Positions 32,502-38,991 of a stretch of DNA of 38,991 nt are shown here, piece after piece; position 1 is the stretch's first letter, and each line of letters begins with the position of its first letter. Location of the stretch: contig SHZR01000024.1 in the NCBI GenBank assembly GCA_009692205.1, forward strand, positions 1-38,991. Direction: 5' to 3'. Below the pieces are notes generated by a model. The model saw only the letters and a program-made list of their open reading frames with translations, was not told the origin of the DNA and searched no databases. The stretch is from Gemmatimonadota bacterium. GTDB lineage: Bacteria; Gemmatimonadota; Gemmatimonadetes; Longimicrobiales; Gaopeijiaceae. A program made the translations under genes and the position numbers.

Positions 32502-33467
32502 ATGCGACGGCACTTACTAGCGACCGCGGTCATCTTAACCGTGGCCCCAGGCTGCGACAACGTGGCGTGGGGTGGGGTCGAGGTGCGCTGGGTCCCACCG
32601 GCCACGACCCAGGGGGATACCGTCGAGGTGGTGGCGCCGGTGGAGGATACCCGGCCTCGGGACGTCGCCTGGCCCCTGCTCCTCGCGGGCGAGCGCCAGG
32701 ATGCGGAGGCGACCCTCGTCGTAGTAGGCGAACTCAGGGACGGCTCCCTCGTCACCGCGACCCAGACCTCGACCGCGGCGGGCGCCGCCGTGGGTTCGGA
32801 GTGGATCCTCTTCGCGGACGGTGTGCGCGTCGGCCGCATGACCGCGGATCGCACGGGCACGGCGGAGGGCTTCTGCGGCTCCGCGACCACCGTCTCAGGG
32901 AGCGTCGAGCTCGTACTGGGAGCGAGCGCCGTGGAGCGGTTCCTGGCGCTCCCGGTGTCCGAGGCCGCAGCCGCCTCCTACGGGACGTTCCGCCCGCTGG
33001 CGCACGACTACGAACAGCGCGTCGCATCGCTCGAACTCGCTCAGGAGGCGATTCCGCGAGTCGGAGCACGCTGGCCGCAGGACGGGGTGCTGTCGGCTCG
33101 CCAGGACATCCAATCGTTCCAGCCCGTCGGGACATCCGCGCCCAGCGTGGCCGCCAGCTTCGTGTACCGTGACCAGCTGGCGGTGAGCCCCGCCGAAGCA
33201 GGAGCCTACTCGCTCTTCATCGTCGCCTCGCCCGCCGGAGACGCGTACCGCCAGACCTTCGAGTGGTACCAGGTCGCTGACTCCGCGGGTAAGCAGGCAC
33301 CCCGATACTTCGGCCACCTCGACTGGAATGGTGACGGCCAGGGGGAGATGATCCTGGATGTGTTCGGCTCACGCGCACGCTGGCACGCCGCGCTCGAGCA
33401 GCGTGCCGGGTCATGGGTGCGCACCTTCGAGAGCTCCTGCGGAGCCGGCGCTTCGCCGTCACGCTGA
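32502..33467 (+). CDS. Lipoprotein of unknown function heading the importer operon
   Basis: The 321-residue protein has a lipoprotein signal (MRRHLLATAVILTVAPGC, lipobox APGC). The mature part is beta-rich, with no recognised enzyme motif. Near the C-terminus YFGHLDWNGDGQGEMILDVFG contains DWNGDGQGE, which looks like a D-x-[DN]-x-D-G calcium-type or FG-GAP-like turn. ATG 32502 was chosen over the upstream start because it begins the signal peptide. Its TGA overlaps the ATG of the substrate-binding protein gene (TGATG), so it is probably co-expressed with the ABC importer and may help ligand capture at the envelope. Confidence 0.75.
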   Translation: MRRHLLATAVILTVAPGCDNVAWGGVEVRWVPPATTQGDTVEVVAPVEDTRPRDVAWPLLLAGERQDAEATLVVVGELRDGSLVTATQTSTAAGAAVGSEWILFADGVRVGRMTADRTGTAEGFCGSATTVSGSVELVLGASAVERFLALPVSEAAAASYGTFRPLAHDYEQRVASLELAQEAIPRVGARWPQDGVLSARQDIQSFQPVGTSAPSVAASFVYRDQLAVSPAEAGAYSLFIVASPAGDAYRQTFEWYQVADSAGKQAPRYFGHLDWNGDGQGEMILDVFGSRARWHAALEQRAGSWVRTFESSCGAGASPSR

Positions 33468-34360
33468 TGCCGCGGCGCCCGGCGCCGCCGCGTGCCGCCG
33501 TCGGTCTTCTCGTCGTCGCGTGCGCCTGCGCATGCGCGAGCGGTGAGCCGAGCGACGACGCGGGTCGAGTCGAGAGCCAGACCGAGGCGATCCGCTTCGT
33601 GGACGCCACCGGCGCCGAGGTCGTCCTCCGAGCGCCCGCTCGGCGAGTCGTCTCTCTGGTGCCCTCGGCGACCGAGACCCTGCACGCCATGGGGCGGGAC
33701 GACGTGCTCGCCGGCCGGACGGACTACGACACCCAACCCTGGGCGGCGCGCCTTCCGTCGGTAGGGGGCGGCCTCGAGCCCAATCTCGAAGCCATCGTCG
33801 CGCTGCGACCCGACTTGGTCGTGCGCTTCGCCGGCGAGCAAGATACACGCACACCGGCGCGGCTGGCCGACCTGGGGATACCGCAGCTCGCGGTTCGCCC
33901 CGATCGCATCGACGACATCTACCGCACGGCGAGCCTCCTGGGGCAGGCCATCGGGGACGCGGCTGCGGCCGACTCCCTCACGGCGGCCATCCGATCCGAT
34001 CTCCTGGCGGCGTCCGCCGCGGTGCGTGACCTGCCGCGGCTCCGTGTCGCCTACGTCCTCGGCGGGACACCGCCCTGGGTGGCGGGCGCGGGCACGTACA
34101 TCGACGAGGTGGTCTCGCTGATGGGCGGAGACAACGTGTTCGCCGACCTCGCTCTCCTGTACGCCGGGGTGAGCCCCGAGGAGTTCCGCACGAGAAGTGT
34201 CGACGTCGTCCTGCTGTCGGAGGCCGGCGCGTTCGATCCCACGCTTGCCCCCGGGGCGCGCGTGGAGATCGTGGGCGCCGCTCTCGAGATCCCGGGACCG
34301 GGCGTGGTGGAGGCGGCGTACCTGGTCGCCGAGCGCATGCACGGGCGGAAGCTCAGGTGA
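33467..34360 (+). CDS. ABC importer substrate-binding lipoprotein (BtuF/FepB-like)
   Basis: The 297-residue class III periplasmic-binding protein is lipid-anchored (VACACAC lipobox near residues 15-25). The mature protein opens FVDATGAEVVLRAPARRVVSLVPSATETL, in parts RRVVSLVPSATE and LHAMG. The middle helix holds EPNLEAIVALRPDLVV, then YVLGGTPPWVAGAGTYIDEVVSLMGGDNVF. These match cobalamin/heme/siderophore binding proteins; PSATETLHAMG is most like BtuF. The start ATG 33467 overlaps the lipoprotein stop, and the end overlaps the permease GTG. The ligand (vitamin B12, heme or Fe-siderophore) cannot be fixed from sequence. No cobalamin riboswitch was seen upstream. Confidence 0.87.
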   Translation: MPRRPAPPRAAVGLLVVACACACASGEPSDDAGRVESQTEAIRFVDATGAEVVLRAPARRVVSLVPSATETLHAMGRDDVLAGRTDYDTQPWAARLPSVGGGLEPNLEAIVALRPDLVVRFAGEQDTRTPARLADLGIPQLAVRPDRIDDIYRTASLLGQAIGDAAAADSLTAAIRSDLLAASAAVRDLPRLRVAYVLGGTPPWVAGAGTYIDEVVSLMGGDNVFADLALLYAGVSPEEFRTRSVDVVLLSEAGAFDPTLAPGARVEIVGAALEIPGPGVVEAAYLVAERMHGRKLR

Positions 34361-35349
34361 GCCGCTGGACGCTGGGCGTTTCGCTCGCCGTCTTGCTCGT
34401 CGTGGCGATGGTCCTGGGCGTGCTGTTCGGCTCCGTTCCCGTGGGGGCCTCCGAGCTCTGGGCGGTACTGCTCGGCGGAGGTGACCCCGCGAACCGCGAC
34501 ATCATCCTGCAGCTCCGGCTTCCGCGCGTGCTCCTCGCCGGTCTGGTCGGGGGCGGGCTCGCCATGGCGGGCGCGACGCTCCAGGCACTCCTCCGGAACC
34601 CGCTCGCCGAGCCCTACATCCTGGGCATGTCGGGCGGCGCCTCGGTGGCCGCGGTCCTCGTGCTCTCGCTCGGCCTGGCGGCTGCCGGATCGTGGGTCAT
34701 GCCGCTGGCCGCGTTCGTGGGAGCGGTCGGCGCGATCGTGCTCGTGTTCCGGGTCGCGACCTCCGCGAGCCGCGGCATGGACGTCCGAGTCCTCCTGCTC
34801 GCGGGCGTGGTCGTCGCCGCGTTCTTCTCGGCGTGCATCGCGTTCATTCTCTCCATCTCCTCAGCGCGCACGGTGCAGAGCGCGGTCCTGTGGATCATGG
34901 GGAGCCTCGCCGCGGCCGACTGGGGGGACGTCGTGACTGCCGCGATCTACACGCTTCCGGCCGGCATCCTGCTGATGGCGCTCGCCCGTTCCCTGAACCT
35001 CATGGCGATCGGCGACGAGACCGCGCACTACCTCGGCGCCGACGTGGAGGGCGTGAAGCGCGTTGCGCTCGGGGTGGCCGCGTTGATCACGGCGGCGGCC
35101 GTGGCGGTCGCGGGCGTTATCGGATTCGTGGGGCTCGTGGTCCCCCATGCCGTTCGCCTCGCGGTCGGGTCGGACCACCGAGCACTCCTGCCGCTGTCGT
35201 TCCTCGGCGGCGCCGCGTTCCTCACCCTCGCCGACCTCGTGGCGCGGGTCGCGCTCGCGCCGGCCGAGATTCCCGTGGGCGTCATCACGGCCTTCGTGGG
35301 GGTGCCGCTCTTCCTCGTTCTCCTCCGACGGAGCCTCGGCGCGCGGTGA
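34357..35349 (+). CDS. FecCD/BtuC-family ABC transporter permease
   Basis: The 330-residue permease starts at GTG 34357, inside the stop of the binding-protein gene (GTGA). It has about ten helices. Family motifs are LRLPRVLLAGLVGGGLAMAG, then LQALLRNPLAEPYILGMSGGA, and VAGVIGFVGLVVPHAVRL, whose GFVGLVVPH is the FecCD hallmark near the ATPase-coupling loop. It ends with EIPVGVITAFVGVPLFLVLL. As in BtuC it should form a homodimer with the ATPase encoded next. Confidence 0.93.
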   Translation: MSRWTLGVSLAVLLVVAMVLGVLFGSVPVGASELWAVLLGGGDPANRDIILQLRLPRVLLAGLVGGGLAMAGATLQALLRNPLAEPYILGMSGGASVAAVLVLSLGLAAAGSWVMPLAAFVGAVGAIVLVFRVATSASRGMDVRVLLLAGVVVAAFFSACIAFILSISSARTVQSAVLWIMGSLAAADWGDVVTAAIYTLPAGILLMALARSLNLMAIGDETAHYLGADVEGVKRVALGVAALITAAAVAVAGVIGFVGLVVPHAVRLAVGSDHRALLPLSFLGGAAFLTLADLVARVALAPAEIPVGVITAFVGVPLFLVLLRRSLGAR

Positions 35350-36146
35350 GGATCCGAGCCGAAGACCTCGTCGTGCGCTATCCAGCGCTGTCGGAGCCGG
35401 CGTTGCGCGGCGTGAGTTTCGACGTGCCGCCGGGCTCGCTCTACGCGGTGCTCGGCCCGAATGGGTCGGGTAAGTCCACGCTCATGCGCGCGCTGCTCGG
35501 CGTCTCACCGCTGGCGGGCGGGCGCGTCACGCTCGACGACCGCCCGGCGAACGCATGGAGCCGCCAGGAGCGGGCGAGGGCCGTAGGCGCGGTTCCGCAG
35601 GCGGAGTCCATCGCCTTTCCGCTGACGACCCGTGAGATGGTCGCCATGGGCCGCTATCCCTACTTGGGTCCCTTGGCCCCCGAGGGCAGCGCCGATCGGG
35701 CCGCCGTGGCGCGCGCGCTCGAGGCGTGCGACGTGCTCGCGCTCGCGGAGCGGGACCTGATGACGCTCTCCGGCGGCGAACTCCAGCGCGCGCGCATCGC
35801 GCGCGCGCTCGCCCAGGAGCCGCGCGCGCTCGTACTCGACGAGCCCACCGCGAGCCTCGACATCCGGCATGAGATGGAGATCCTCGAGCTGCTCCGGTCG
35901 GCGGCGAACGGCGGCATGACGGTCCTCCTCATCACGCACGGACTCGACAGTGTGGTGCAGTTCGCGGACCGTATGCTCCTCCTCTCGCACGGCGCGGTCG
36001 CCGCGGAGGGCACGCCCGCGGAGGTGATGCGCGAGGAGGTCCTGCGCGAGGTCTACGGCTGGCCCATCTCGGTGCACACGGATCCGAGGAGCGGCGCCCC
36101 GCGGGTCACGCCGCTGAGGTCCAACGCCGGATCCAACGGGGCCTAG
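35346..36146 (+). CDS. ABC transporter ATPase (FecE/BtuD-like)
   Basis: The 266-residue ATPase starts at GTG 35346, overlapping the permease stop (GTGA). Walker A is GPNGSGKST, the Q-loop is PQAES, the signature is LSGGELQRARIARALAQ, Walker B is ALVLDEPTASLD and the switch His is in LLITHGLD. The C-terminal part (EGTPAEVMREEVLREVYG) is the usual FecE/HmuV ending. It completes a three-component type II importer with the two preceding genes. No TonB-dependent receptor is in the window. Its stop overlaps the stop of convergent rsgA. Confidence 0.94.
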   Translation: MRIRAEDLVVRYPALSEPALRGVSFDVPPGSLYAVLGPNGSGKSTLMRALLGVSPLAGGRVTLDDRPANAWSRQERARAVGAVPQAESIAFPLTTREMVAMGRYPYLGPLAPEGSADRAAVARALEACDVLALAERDLMTLSGGELQRARIARALAQEPRALVLDEPTASLDIRHEMEILELLRSAANGGMTVLLITHGLDSVVQFADRMLLLSHGAVAAEGTPAEVMREEVLREVYGWPISVHTDPRSGAPRVTPLRSNAGSNGA

Positions 36147-37045
36147 TAGTTCGGCGCCGCCGCCTCGACAGCTTCCTCGTACAGCTTCTTGTAGCTCCGG
36201 TAGCGCTCCTCGCGGATGCGCCCCTCGGTGAGAGCCGCCCGGACCCCGCAGTCGGGTTCGTGGAGGTGCGTGCACACACGGAACCGACAGGGTTCGGCGT
36301 TGCCGAACTCCGGGAAGCAGCCGGAGATGTCCTCGGGCGCAACGCCCCATAGCGCGACGTCCCCGAACCCCGGCGTGTCCGCCACGAAGCCGCCGCACGA
36401 GAGCCCGATGAGTCGCGAGGACACGGTGGTGTGGCGGCCCGTGCCACTCTTGCCGGAGAGCTCACCCGTGCGAAGCGCGAGCGCCGGATCGAGCGCGTTG
36501 AGGAGCGAGGACTTCCCGACGCCCGACGGGCCGATCAGCGCCGACGTGCCCCGGCAGAGCTCCGTACGCAGGGCCTCTAGGCCTTCTCCGCTCTTCGCGC
36601 TCACGGGTAGCGTGTGATAACCCACGCTCTCGTACAGCTCCGTGAGCGGCCCCAGCGCCGCGCGGGCGCCGGCGTCGAGATCGAGCTTGTTGAGCACGAG
36701 CATGGGATGCATGCCGCTCGACTCGATCAGTACGAGCAGCCGATCAATGAGCTCCGTCGTGGCCGCGGGCGCTGTGAGAGCGACGACTGCGAAGACCCTA
36801 TCGAGGTTGGCCGCCAACACCTTCGGGGCCGCACCCGAGCGTCCCCGGCGCATGAGCCCGGTCGACCGTTCCTCAACGGATTCGATCGTCCAGGTCTCAC
36901 CCTCGTTGGCAACCGCAACGCGATCGCCGATGACGACGTGACCCGGGGACTGCTTCAGCCTCCCCCGCAGCGAGGCGTCGACGCGTCTTCCGTCGTCGAG
37001 CCGAACTGTGTAGACACCGCCCCGGGTCTCGTGGACCGCACCCAC
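36143..37045 (-). CDS. rsgA: Ribosome small subunit-dependent GTPase A
   Basis: RsgA is a circularly permuted GTPase that checks late 30S ribosome maturation. The 300-residue protein has an OB-fold (res ~8-75: GGVYTVRLDDGRRVDASLRG), then the permuted G motifs: G4 NKLD, G1 GPSGVGKSSLLNAL, the KSGTGRHTT switch I and G3 DTPGFGD. The C-terminal zinc domain is CRFRVCTHLHEPDC (C-x4-C-x-H-x6-C). GTG 37045 is the start, 21 bases after the sigma-factor stop, so it is probably co-transcribed with it. Confidence 0.95.
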   Translation of the reverse strand: MGAVHETRGGVYTVRLDDGRRVDASLRGRLKQSPGHVVIGDRVAVANEGETWTIESVEERSTGLMRRGRSGAAPKVLAANLDRVFAVVALTAPAATTELIDRLLVLIESSGMHPMLVLNKLDLDAGARAALGPLTELYESVGYHTLPVSAKSGEGLEALRTELCRGTSALIGPSGVGKSSLLNALDPALALRTGELSGKSGTGRHTTVSSRLIGLSCGGFVADTPGFGDVALWGVAPEDISGCFPEFGNAEPCRFRVCTHLHEPDCGVRAALTEGRIREERYRSYKKLYEEAVEAAAPNY

Positions 37046-37066
37046 CGAGGTGGAGGTGATGGCCCG

Positions 37067-37987
37067 TTACGCCGCGAACGACTCCAGGGCGTTGCCCTTG
37101 TCGCCTTCGCGCAGACGGCGCAGCGCACGGTCGCGCAGCTGACGGATGCGCTCGCGGGTCACGCCGAGCATGTTCCCGATCTCTTCGAGAGTATGCTCGC
37201 GCTCGCCCTCGAGCCCGAAGTAGAGCCGCAGCACCTTGGCGTCACGCGCCTCCAGGGTCGACAGCGCCGCCGTGACCGTCTCGGTCAACAGCCGGCTCTC
37301 GACCTCGAGCTCCGGCTCGGCTGCCTCCTCGGTGATGAAGCGCTCGACCAGCTGCGAGTCCTCGGAGTCGCCGATGGGCGCATCCAGGCGGATCTCGGCA
37401 GCGTTCAGCGTCTGCAGCGACTCGACCAGCTCGGGGGTCAGGAACGTCGCGACCGCGAGCTCGTCCGTCGTGGGCTCGCGACCCTTCTCCTGCTTGAGGC
37501 GCTCCTTCTCACGGAAGATGCGCGCGAGGTCGCTGGCACGGTTGAGCGGCACGCGCACCGCGCGGCCGTGGTTGGCAAGCGACGCGAGGATCGCCTGGCG
37601 AATCCACCACACGGCATAGCTGATGAACTTGACGCCCTGCTCCGGATCGAACTTCCGGGCAGCCGTCACGAGGCCCACGTTGCCCTCTTGAATGAGGTCC
37701 GTGAGGGACACACCGCGGTTCTGGTACTTCTTCGCGACGCTGATGACGAAGCGCAGGTTCGCGCGCGCGAGTTCCTGGATCGCCTCGAGGTCACCCTTCT
37801 GGGCGCGAGCGCCGAGTTCCTTCTCGCGGTCGGGCGTGATGAGCTCGTGGCGGCTCACGTCGCGGAGGTACTGATCGAGAGCGCTCTGCTCTTCCACGCT
37901 CGCGTCGAACCCCGAGAGGAGGCTCCCCTTCCCGCGGCGCTTGCGGCGCTTGGTCGTCGTGGCGGTGGCTATCTTCTTCTTACCCAT
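37067..37987 (-). CDS. Sigma-70 factor, RpoD/RpoS class, without region 1.1
   Basis: The 306-residue sigma factor has a Lys/Arg-rich N-terminus (KRRKRRGK). Region 1.2 is LDQYLRDVSRHELITPDREKEL. Region 2 includes NLRFVISVAKKYQNRGVSLTDLIQEGNVGL and FDPEQGVKFISYAVWWIRQAI (2.3/2.4 with the melting aromatics). Region 3 is RAVRVPLNRASDLARI, and region 4 is HTLEEIGNMLGVTRERIRQLRDRALRRLR. It has no region 1.1 or non-conserved domain, like the short primary sigmas of Bacteroidota, so it could be the main sigma factor or a group 2 paralogue. TTGACA occurs at 38075-38070, but with no well-spaced -10 box. Confidence 0.93.
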   Translation of the reverse strand: MGKKKIATATTTKRRKRRGKGSLLSGFDASVEEQSALDQYLRDVSRHELITPDREKELGARAQKGDLEAIQELARANLRFVISVAKKYQNRGVSLTDLIQEGNVGLVTAARKFDPEQGVKFISYAVWWIRQAILASLANHGRAVRVPLNRASDLARIFREKERLKQEKGREPTTDELAVATFLTPELVESLQTLNAAEIRLDAPIGDSEDSQLVERFITEEAAEPELEVESRLLTETVTAALSTLEARDAKVLRLYFGLEGEREHTLEEIGNMLGVTRERIRQLRDRALRRLREGDKGNALESFAA

Positions 37988-38157
37988 CGGTGAAAACGGC
38001 GAAAGGGCCCGTTCTTGCTGAGGTGTCGCGGGATCCTAAGCCATTTAAGGTGAAGGTGCTAGATCTCGCTGTCAATTGCTTTGCGGCGTTCCTACTCCCA
38101 CTTCACATTGGATGTTCCGCGAGTTCTCGGCGGTTGCTGGCGATGCGCCGAAGTCTC

Positions 38158-38163
38158 TAGCTT
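38158..38163 (+). promoter_or_regulatory. Candidate TAnnTT element for the PP2C gene
   Basis: TAGCTT lies 56 bases before GTG 38220, in the 232-base divergent gap 37988-38219. It fits the motif before other genes here but is weak on its own. Confidence 0.22.
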
Positions 38164-38219
38164 CCCCTCCCCAGCGCCCCCGCCATCCGGCTCAGGACGC
38201 GCCCTCCGACCCCCCGAAC

Positions 38220-38846
38220 GTGCTCCACCTAACATCCGTATTCGGGATGTCCGACGTCGGGAAGACGAGGACTCGGAACGAGGACAGTTGGTCCTTGGTC
38301 CCCGGGCTCGGCGCCGCGGTCGTAGCCGATGGGATGGGCGGCCACCCCGGCGGGGACTTGGCTAGCCGGATCGCCGCCGACGCCGCAGTAGGCGTCCTGC
38401 GTGAGGAGTTCGGGGCCGAGTCCCGTCCGGGCGAGCCATTGCACGAGCGAATGAGCGCGGCGATGCGGCGCTCCGTGATGAGCGCACACGAGGCCATCCG
38501 CGCACGGGCCGAGCGCGAGCCCGAGCTCGACGGCATGGGCACGACGCTCACCGCGCTAGCCGTGGACCCCGCCACCGATCTGTTCGTGCTCGGCAACGTC
38601 GGCGACTCGCGCGCCTATCGCTTCCGCGCCGGCGAGCTAACGCGCCTCACGCGGGACGACACGTGGGTACAGGAGCGCCTCGACGCCAAGCGGCTCACGC
38701 CCGAGCAAGCTCGCCGGCACCCGTTCGCTCACCTGCTCACGCAGTGCCTTGGCCTCGAGGACACGCCGAAACCCCGCATCACCGAGGGCACCGTCCAGGT
38801 CGGTGATGCCTACCTGCTGTGCAGCGACGGCCTCGTGGGCATGTGA
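38220..38846 (+). CDS. PP2C-type Ser/Thr protein phosphatase, C-terminally truncated by an IS
   Basis: The 208-residue product is a metal-dependent protein phosphatase (Stp/PrpC type). Visible motifs are SDVGKTRTRNEDSW, VVADGMGGHPGGDLAS (metal Asp and Gly loop), GMGTTLTAL, LGNVGDSRAYRFRAGELTRLT and YLLCSDGL. Normal PP2C domains continue for about 30-40 residues after SDGL to the last metal Asp (the DN/ND motif). Here the frame ends with VGM-TGA, and the TGA appears to be the first bases of an IS3-type terminus. The last metal ligand is lost, so activity is doubtful. GTG 38220 gives the usual short start; an ATG further upstream (38112) adds unrelated residues. It is divergent from the sigma gene. 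Confidence 0.82.
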   Translation: MLHLTSVFGMSDVGKTRTRNEDSWSLVPGLGAAVVADGMGGHPGGDLASRIAADAAVGVLREEFGAESRPGEPLHERMSAAMRRSVMSAHEAIRARAEREPELDGMGTTLTALAVDPATDLFVLGNVGDSRAYRFRAGELTRLTRDDTWVQERLDAKRLTPEQARRHPFAHLLTQCLGLEDTPKPRITEGTVQVGDAYLLCSDGLVGM

Positions 38847-38991
38847 GCTGTACCCGGTTCGAAGGACACTTCATCTAAGTTGTCCAACGCGAACCGGAGG
38901 TGGGAGATGGGAACGAGACGGCGGTTCAATCGTGAGTTCAAGCAGGAAGCGGTACGACTGGTGCGTGAACGAGGCGTGGCGATGGTCCAGG
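38844..38991 (+). mobile_element. IS3-family insertion sequence, left part
   Basis: TGAGCTGTACCCGGTTCGAA then GGACAC begins at 38844, directly after the interrupted phosphatase codons. TG-starting ends with TxxACCC ... GGACA are typical of IS3-family terminal repeats. The orfA start follows at 38907. The rest of the element is beyond the window, so its length, right end and duplication are unknown. Confidence 0.7.
38907..38991 (+). CDS. IS3-family transposase OrfA, N-terminal fragment
   Basis: ATG 38907, with GGAGG 7 bases upstream, opens MGTRRRFNREFKQEAVRLVR, then ERGVAMVQ. This is the N-terminus of IS3-type OrfA proteins ((R/K)RFxxEFKxEAVxLVxE), a helix-turn-helix that binds the element's ends. 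The frame is cut by the window edge after 28 codons. Confidence 0.88.
   Translation, partial: MGTRRRFNREFKQEAVRLVRERGVAMVQ

Noticed and set aside
36614-37993. 459-codon plus-strand frame opposite the sigma factor and rsgA
   Set aside because: Both genes on the minus strand show all their family motifs, and this frame has none.
38033-38075. TTGACA (minus strand, 38075-38070) as promoter of the sigma factor gene
   Set aside because: The nearest AT-rich hexamers (TTAAAT at 38048, TAGGAT at 38038) are 21 or more bases away, outside normal spacing.

Overview
The window looks like chromosomal DNA from a GC-rich, Gram-negative-type bacterium. It has outer-membrane-style lipoproteins, a 2-oxoglutarate dehydrogenase E1, heme A synthase and a TonB-class iron/cobalamin ABC importer. 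Several features fit a Gemmatimonadota-like member of the FCB group: a short sigma-70 without region 1.1, few Shine-Dalgarno sequences, many GTG/TTG starts overlapping the preceding stop, and TAnnTT boxes upstream of several starts. This assignment is an inference from gene content and style. No rRNA, tRNA or CRISPR array was seen.

Layout. The left edge (1-148) is the 3' end of an IS256-family element. Next come a small Cys-rich protein and pgeF (minus), sucA (plus), a quinone oxidoreductase (minus), and a plus-strand run: a DnaQ-like exonuclease, a cupredoxin lipoprotein, a small membrane protein, a patatin and a large acyl-CoA dehydrogenase. A tightly overlapped ctaA - DUF420 - EamA run follows (10259-12542). 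It faces a minus-strand histidine-kinase-like protein that has lost its phosphoacceptor His. Then come a CoA-binding protein, a V4R-domain protein coupled to a Bcp peroxiredoxin, a divergent ECF sigma factor with a PspA-like coiled-coil gene, an unknown gene, a GlsB/YeaQ-type membrane protein and an M20 dipeptidase.

19218-21186 is a gene-poor accessory patch. It holds a 169-bp foldback element with 28-bp perfect arms and a HigBA-type toxin-antitoxin pair with an 18-bp perfect palindrome just upstream. Beyond it lie an orphan trpE, an orphan hydantoinase A subunit, a DUF2723/TMEM260-type membrane glycosyltransferase and a sarcosine-oxidase-like flavoenzyme.

The most unusual locus is the minus-strand operon 32362-28334: a flavin reductase, two small membrane ORFs separated in frame by one TGA, a single-chain Mre11(SbcD)-Rad50(SbcC) fusion in which nearly every catalytic motif of both halves is altered, and a small membrane-anchored protein. 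All junctions are start/stop overlaps except the in-frame TGA.

The right side carries a lipoprotein plus a BtuFCD/FecBCDE-type importer with overlapping genes, then rpoD-like sigma and rsgA (minus). A PP2C phosphatase is cut off after its SDG motif by an IS3-family insertion that runs off the window. Both window edges are therefore IS elements.
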